Shown in pieces: positions 60,880 through 64,000 of a DNA stretch of 64,000 nucleotides. A program made the translations under genes and the position numbers. This DNA comes from Owenia fusiformis (lineage: Eukaryota > Annelida > Polychaeta > Sabellida > Oweniidae): positions 30,670,024-30,734,023 of the forward strand of contig CAIIXF020000006.1 of the NCBI GenBank assembly GCA_903813345.2, in the 5' to 3' direction. Position 1 is the first letter of the stretch, and each line of letters starts with the position of its first letter. Under the pieces are notes generated by a model that worked only from the letters and a program-made list of their open reading frames with translations, was not told where the DNA came from and did no database searches.

Positions 60880-61100
60880 ATACTTCATAAGGGTTGATAC
60901 TTCATTAGGGTTGATACGTCATAAGGGTTGATACTTTATAAAGGTTGATGCTTCATAAGGGTTGATGCTTTAAGGGTTGATACTTCATAATGGTTGATGC
61001 GTCATAAGGGTTGATACTTCATAAGGGTTGATACTTCATAAGGGTTGATACTTCATAAGGGTTGATACTTCATTAGGGTTGATGCGTCATAAGGGTTGAG
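60880..61100. repeat. 17 bp minisatellite
   Basis: About thirteen units of TACTTCATAAGGGTTGA with small changes (GATGCGTCATAAGGGTT and others). Confidence 0.92.
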
Positions 61101-61333
61101 AGATGAAAAACTGTTGTGTAAAAACCTCCAAGAAGAGGTTTATCTGATAATGATGATATTCAGTGGTTTCAATTGGAGACAAAAAAAAACTAAAACAACC
61201 AGAGAAAACAGCCTGTTTCTCACTGCTAATGAATTGATGATATTGAAGACATGAATTTGACAGCACATGAAAATACACACTATAATGACCATAGTTCATG
61301 TATCTTAAAGAAAGCCTCATGCACATTACATAC

Positions 61334-62153
61334 TAGCCTTGCCCAAGTCGGTATTTTTTACTTATCTGAACTTGAATTATTACCGCCTTGTACAATCCAA
61401 TACATCTCCGCTGCTATTATGCTGAGATATTCAACGGTTTTGAGATTTCCATAATACCTACGCTATCAGGGGTATCGAGAAACCTTATTGATTAACAGAT
61501 ATACGCGTGGACACGACGTGTGACTTCAGGCTGATTGACCAATCAAAACGTTATCAGGTTGAGCTGCACAGCAAAACAATCTTCCCGTCTACGACTTGAA
61601 ATTCAATGATCTGATCGATTATTTCTTTAGAGTTACAATATATTATGTAATTAAATGTACATAGGGAATGTAAGAGTCATTAATATAAATTAAATCATGC
61701 AATAGATTTAAAACTGGTCTCGCGATGAAAATGCAAGACCTAGTCCAATGTAGCGGGTCATGTAGCGGGTCATGTAGTCGTCGATCAGTGATTGAATCTC
61801 AGCCTACATGTTCATTTGAATTCAGCGATCGTTTCAACGTTTATTGTTGAAATCTTCTCACCTCTGATTACCTATCTATGTCTAGCATCCACTTAACTCT
61901 GATTGATATTTATCTGATAAAATATTTAAAATATATGATGAATTCATGCAAGATTTGTTCGTGAAAAGTCCCGACGAAAAGTGTACTTGTTTTTGACCGT
62001 GCATAATAATGAGCTAACGCTACAGGGCCGTCGTTGATTGGTCAAATTTTACCGACATAAACATTGAGTCGGTAAAGCACGTGGCTTTCTCTTTTGTACA
62101 AGGCAGTCATAATAGAAATCAGATAGTAAAAGAGACCGACTTGGGCAAGGCTA
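61334..62153. mobile_element. 820 bp inverted-repeat element with perfect 9 bp target duplication
   Basis: Left end TAGCCTTGCCCAAGTCGGT is matched exactly by the right end. Similarity continues to about 65 bp (both arms reach GCCTTGTACAA). ATTACATAC is found directly outside both ends (61325-61333 and 62154-62162). A 9 bp duplication suggests Mutator-like mobilisation. No transposase frame. Confidence 0.85.
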
Positions 62154-62162
62154 ATTACATAC

Positions 62163-64000
62163 CATAGTACTTCATTCAGTATCTTACCAATTTTGACAGG
62201 AAACTAGCCAAAGTTTAGATATTTTCAACTGAAGTGGATACAACTTTCAATCTTTCATATATACCTACAAGTTTGATTTCCATTGAGGAACCTCATACAT
62301 TTGAGATAGAAGATGTATAGTTGCTTCTATTTGGATGACTTGTTTGAGATAATTGAATATTTTATCTCATATTTTTATAAATATACATTTATTTACAATC
62401 ACATCTTTAGTTATTTATCACAGACAAACATGATAATGTCTTTTAAAGTAGTTTTAAATGTTGGCAATCTATCAAAGAAAAAACTGAACTAGCCCAAAGA
62501 TTCATGTTTACCACTCTTATGTAAACTTTTAAGACTTTTAAAACATCTTTTAAACCCACAAATCATGCATGTTGAAAATGTGACCAAATATTTAAAACAA
62601 AAAAATGTGCATACAATCTCAAAGTGCAATTAAATAAAAGATGTACTTTTAATAACATTTAGCATCTTTGTGGTATGATTTTGTTTCAAAGTTTATTTCA
62701 AAAGTATAAGATTTAAGATTCACATATACTGTTGTATCCACTTACCTTTATTTCATAAACAAATACTAAAAGGACGCCACATAAGCTGTCCACAAATAGA
62801 ACCACCTATGTGTTAAAATCTCCTAAGTCCCTGTTTTCAAATGTATGAATATCAGAAGTCCAAATATATATAGACCAAGAGACTTGGTCTCAGGATATGA
62901 TCTTAGGTCAGTTTTTCTGCTGAACTCAAATATCACATTTCCTAAAGTCAGTTGTTAATGGTTTGGTTCTCATATGGCATGTAAATGATGCCTGGTTTGA
63001 AATGAACAAAATAAAAGTCAATTATATTCTAATGATCACTTTGCAAAATTAACCCTCTCACTTCAGCTCATTTACAGCAAATCACAAATTGTATTTATGG
63101 CTCTTTGCATGTATTCACTCATATACAGAGCCATTAAGAGTTAAGACTGGACTATTTAGAAAAATATTTTATTATGTTCAACCTATGATTATATGAATAC
63201 ATAGGATGGATTATATCAAAAATTGTTTAAAAAAAACAAAAACTGATTCATTCCCAAAATTTGGGTTAATTTGCTGAAAGCTAGAACTGTATTTATTGGC
63301 TGGTGATTTTGCTCTCTCGGAGACTTCACTTGTCAGCATATAATTGTTACCTTAGAAACCGATTTTAACTTTTGAATTTTTCATTCAAAACGAAAAAGAA
63401 TTTTACAAAGTAAGATTAATAGAGATGGTACAGTAGTATAATATGCTTCATTTCCATCTGGTGACAACTCCGATATAGATCAACCCAAAAATGATCCCAC
63501 ATTTACAGGCATCTGTTTCTGTAATTATATTCCAATTAATGTTAGGGATTTTCTATTTCTAGTTCATTTTTTCTAAAACTGAATTGTTTTTTTTTCAATT
63601 TATGAAAACAAAATGCTTCATTTTTTGTGTACATCAAAACAGTTGTTTTTAAAATTCATTTCCTTATTTGTACATCAAATTAATTAAACTCTTGAGGTCA
63701 AAAACTATTTAAAGAATCAATTTCTGAGAAGGAGAAACACTGTATATGAAATGATAGTTATATTTAGCCAAGTTGAATGAGTACAAGTGATAATTGGCTT
63801 CAATTGCTCAGGTACAAACGTTTTCCCACATGGTCATCTTGATAATTAAAAAAAGACATTGAAAAATAAAAATGTCATAATTTCCCAACAAGAATAAATA
63901 ACAGAAATGACTAGATAAAATAACTGTCTAAAGAAAGTACCATAAATTATTCAGATTTTAAAGAAATAATTTCAATGCCATTCTAAATGAAGATAAAACA
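62163..64000. other. Non-coding sequence with one possible MYRF 5' exon donor
   Basis: A strong minus-strand donor (AAAG|GTAAGTGG) follows 62746 and could end an untranslated first exon, since an ATG just before it meets a stop at once. No acceptor, promoter or conserved peptide confirms it. 62800-64000 shows nothing else. Confidence 0.3.

Larger units (their letters stand above)
59116..61330. other. MYRF upstream intron or 5' flank
   Basis: No exon supported. Includes the small element at 59429-59580 (with a C run) and the 17 bp array at 60880-61100. The rest is AT-rich sequence without features. Confidence 0.4.

Overview
This window is AT-rich nuclear DNA from an animal. Its genes are split into short exons with consensus GT/AG junctions, lie far apart, and are separated by many short inverted-repeat DNA elements. 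The protein content and repeat types point to a (probably marine) invertebrate. The phylum cannot be decided from what I can see. I found no prokaryotic gene, rRNA, tRNA or CRISPR array.

Two genes were found, and they converge. (1) A plus-strand gene ends at 17267. Seven well-defined exons (2713-17267), plus a probable eighth at about 1548-1733, encode at least 570 residues of a Ser-, Arg- and His-rich protein with a C-terminal coiled coil. I do not recognise it. (2) The minus strand from 59110 down to 22507 carries a nearly complete myelin regulatory factor (MYRF) gene. MYRF is a membrane-tethered transcription factor that cleaves itself. I placed 24 exons. Either of two candidate alternative exons gives one unbroken reading frame, of 1137 or 1148 residues. 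The order is: acidic N-terminus, Gln/His-rich and Pro-rich activation region, KKRK nuclear-localisation-like motif, NDT80-type DNA-binding domain, S74-type self-cleaving chaperone domain with a Ser-Lys dyad, helical segment, transmembrane segment, and Cys-containing luminal C-terminal domain. The 5.2 kb between the two stop codons holds both 3' ends.

The most interesting signal is inside MYRF. Two neighbouring exons (27870-27983 and 26431-26511) have the same phases and each encodes the second half of the transmembrane helix, so they look mutually exclusive. Three MYRF introns also begin with tandem arrays whose unit copies the adjoining exon end and 5' splice site: about 63 bp units after the first placed exon, 36 bp units after a C-terminal exon, and degenerate units after the Gln-rich exon. 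A 42 bp array abuts a 3' splice site in the DNA-binding domain region.

Repeat landscape: a foldback-like element of about 5 kb (4033-9039); a mariner-type MITE (10369-10981); a 4.05 kb element with about 900 bp inverted repeats, TTA target duplications and a minisatellite core (11136-15188); a nested hairpin element (46655-48785); an 820 bp element with a perfect 9 bp target duplication (61334-62153); and several small MITE families.
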